42,767 bases of DNA from an uncultured Bacteroidota bacterium (GTDB lineage: Bacteria; Bacteroidota; Bacteroidia; Chitinophagales; Chitinophagaceae). A program made the translations under genes and the position numbers. The stretch is from NCBI GenBank assembly GCA_903904855.1, contig CAIVEH010000133.1, positions 1 through 42,767 of the forward strand, read 5' to 3'. Positions within the stretch are counted from its first letter, which is position 1. Each line of letters opens with the position of its first letter. Below are positions 42,611 to 42,767 of this stretch, one piece after another. Below the pieces are notes generated by a model, which saw nothing but the letters and a program-made list of their open reading frames with translations, had not been told where the DNA came from and made no database searches.

Positions 42611-42767
42611 GTGATGTTTATTAAATAAAGTACACCATATTGCGAAGTTATTTTTCTTTTTTATGAGGCGTAAAATCTGCGAATAGTATACTATTTAAAG
42701 ACTTTTACAACGAAGTAAAAAGGAAAAAGAACAAGTAAGATGGTGTACTTTATTTAATCAACATCAC
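42611..42767. repeat. 157-bp near-palindromic element with 28-bp terminal inverted repeats
   Basis: The left arm 42611-42638 (GTGATGTTTATTAAATAAAG...) and the right arm 42740-42767 are reverse complements with 27 of 28 matches. The inside is also an imperfect palindrome: T-rich left sequence pairs with A-rich right sequence, and the centre is the perfect 14-bp palindrome AATAGTATACTATT (42682-42695). The window ends exactly at the last base of the right arm. There is no ORF inside. A miniature inverted-repeat transposable element is the best reading. A target duplication cannot be seen because the right flank is outside the window. Confidence 0.65.

Overview
The window is from a Bacteroidota genome, most likely a Chitinophagaceae/Sphingobacteriales-type organism. 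The evidence is the set of secreted proteins ending in type IX secretion (T9SS) C-terminal sorting domains of the 'YPNP...G.Y' kind, many lipoproteins, Bacteroidota-only families next to pheT (DUF6452, DUF6048), a split-type methionine synthase, a lack of clear Shine-Dalgarno sites, and repeated -7 boxes of the Bacteroidota form TAnnTTTG. I see no rRNA, tRNA, CRISPR array, prophage or intact transposase. The sequence looks like ordinary chromosome, with a homopolymer-C artefact at its left edge and a long palindromic element at its right edge.

Layout. 1-7587: an apparent four-gene operon for secreted or surface proteins (a 5'-truncated repeat protein with a conserved C-terminal coiled module, a lipoprotein, and two T9SS cargo proteins). 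7622-8260: an MBL-fold hydrolase on the minus strand. 8261-8767: a non-coding block with direct repeats and four hairpins. 8768-15214: envelope genes, namely a large pseudo-peptidase/beta-propeller/outer-membrane barrel protein, an OmpA-family protein and an Omp85-like barrel, followed by gene debris. 15669-19524: a TIGR02757 protein, a PAS sensor without a kinase domain, and glycyl-tRNA synthetase. 19622-23033: a lipoprotein, then a sulfite-oxidase-like molybdoenzyme with two lipid-anchored cytochromes c. 23159-27663: the metH C-terminal part, a PAP2-like membrane protein, RidA and a DUF4337 protein. 27664-28761: gaps with a small lipoprotein and decayed-looking peptide fragments. 28762-32683: pheT and three overlapping downstream genes. 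33091-34800: dnaB. 34921-40082: T9SS propeller proteins and two small secreted proteins. 40125-42583: an envelope protein, a one-TM protein and a class I glutamine amidotransferase-like hydrolase. 42611-42767: a 157-bp near-palindrome.

How the genes work together. Housekeeping functions (glyS, pheT, dnaB, metH, ridA) are interspersed with cell-envelope and secretion genes. The clearest functional module is the putative sulfite (or related) oxidation cluster at 20740-23033, in which a lipid-anchored molybdoenzyme could pass electrons to one or both lipid-anchored monohaem cytochromes. The propeller-type T9SS cargoes (one seven-bladed, two six-bladed NHL) are probably displayed or secreted, with unknown ligands. 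No well-formed novel defence or mobile system is visible. The most unusual items are the right-edge palindrome, the hairpin-rich block at 8316-8650, the kinase-less PAS protein with a degenerate dimerisation helix, the molybdoenzyme lipoprotein without a twin-arginine pair, and several protein-like remnants in the longer gaps.
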